NCBI GenBank assembly: GCA_964415605.1
Contig: CAYQBA010000024.1
Coordinates: 1-34,329, forward strand
Reading direction: 5' to 3'
Length of the DNA stretch: 34,329 bases
From: UCB3 sp964415605
GTDB taxonomy: Bacteria; Chloroflexota; Anaerolineae; Epilineales; Epilineaceae
Shown one piece after another: positions 34,074 through 34,329 of the stretch. How positions within the stretch are numbered: the first letter of the stretch is position 1; the number at the start of each line of letters is the position of its first letter. The notes under the pieces are model-generated. The model saw nothing but the letters and a program-made list of their open reading frames with translations. It was not told the origin of the DNA and did not search any database. The position numbers and the translations under genes were made by a program.

Positions 34074-34329
34074 ATGGCCAGGAACGCATCGTTCCGGAGC
34101 GGCATCGCGCCGTCCGAGATCACCCCCGAGCCCATCTACCTCAGCCGCCGGCGCTTCATGCGCGGCGCCACCGCCCTCGCCGCGTCGGGCGTCTTCGCCG
34201 GCGCGTGCGGTGGGCGCGAGGACCTGCCGCCGGCGCCCGCGGTGGCCGACCTCGACGCCCCCGGAGGCGCCGGGTCGGGCCTCCCATCCGCCGCCACCCG
34301 CCCGGCCGGCCCCGCCGTCACGCTCGGCG
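34074..34329 (+). CDS. msrP: Protein-methionine-sulfoxide reductase catalytic subunit MsrP, N-terminal part
   Basis: The first 85 codons of MsrP (YedY), a periplasmic molybdenum-cofactor enzyme that reduces methionine sulfoxide in proteins; its usual partner is the haem protein MsrQ. The stretch SEITPEPIYLSRRRFMRG is the family's N-terminus, and SRRRFMRG is a twin-arginine export signal, followed by the hydrophobic run ATALAASGVFAGA. A Cys-Gly-Gly right after it (GACGG) leaves open a lipoprotein-type Tat signal. ATG 34074 is the only fitting start, though no strong Shine-Dalgarno motif is present (GTGGAGATCGTCA precedes it). The frame is cut by the right edge; the cofactor-binding part lies outside. 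Confidence 0.85.
   Translation, partial: MARNASFRSGIAPSEITPEPIYLSRRRFMRGATALAASGVFAGACGGREDLPPAPAVADLDAPGGAGSGLPSAATRPAGPAVTLG

Overview
The window is about 34 kb of very GC-rich bacterial DNA, densely packed with genes. No rRNA, tRNA, CRISPR array, insertion sequence or phage gene was recognised. The gene content points to a Chloroflexota bacterium of the Anaerolineae/Ardenticatenales kind: a very large cyclase-STAND-WD40 protein, a NACHT-FGE protein, DUF4058 and Uma2 proteins, PT-rich stalks on vWA proteins, and 'YLPFAA'/'YLPWAA' tails on secreted proteins. The phylum is an inference from this style; there is no marker gene here to prove it. TGA is an ordinary stop codon in several genes, so the code is standard.

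Layout. 1-1.9 kb: the C-terminal part of a ClpA/ClpB-family AAA+ protein whose first ATPase domain has lost its catalytic motifs. 2.0-5.1 kb (minus): a large GT-C membrane glycosyltransferase. 5.2-7.8 kb (plus): a 40-aa membrane peptide, a DUF5655 protein and a DrrA/DrrB-type ABC exporter. 7.9-12.6 kb (minus): a membrane-anchored rhodanese whose catalytic cysteine codon is TGA, and upstream of it one 1,299-codon gene fusing exonuclease III (AP endonuclease) to a complete DNA polymerase I. 12.7-15.5 kb: Uma2, DUF1801, DUF4058 and a small secreted protein with four Cys-pair repeats. 15.7-19.0 kb (minus): a NACHT-FGE STAND protein. 19.1-19.6 kb: a decayed Phd/PIN toxin-antitoxin pair. 19.6-25.1 kb: an 1,827-aa cyclase-nSTAND-WD40 protein. 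25.2-28.9 kb (minus): a secreted propeller-vWA protein. 29.1-33.8 kb: a thioredoxin-fold protein and a secreted 1,307-aa repeat protein. 34.1 kb to the right edge: the start of msrP (periplasmic methionine sulfoxide reductase).

The two observations most worth following are the in-frame TGA at the catalytic position of the rhodanese, with a SECIS-like hairpin just behind it (candidate selenoprotein), and the xthA-polA fusion, which would place AP-site incision, flap/dRP removal, proofreading and gap filling of base excision repair on one chain. The decayed toxin-antitoxin remnant sits between two large STAND signalling ATPases, which gives the 15.7-25 kb stretch the look of an accessory or conflict region. 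Redox repair or stress is a loose common theme: rhodanese, thioredoxin-like protein, MsrP, AP endonuclease-polymerase and Clp chaperone.
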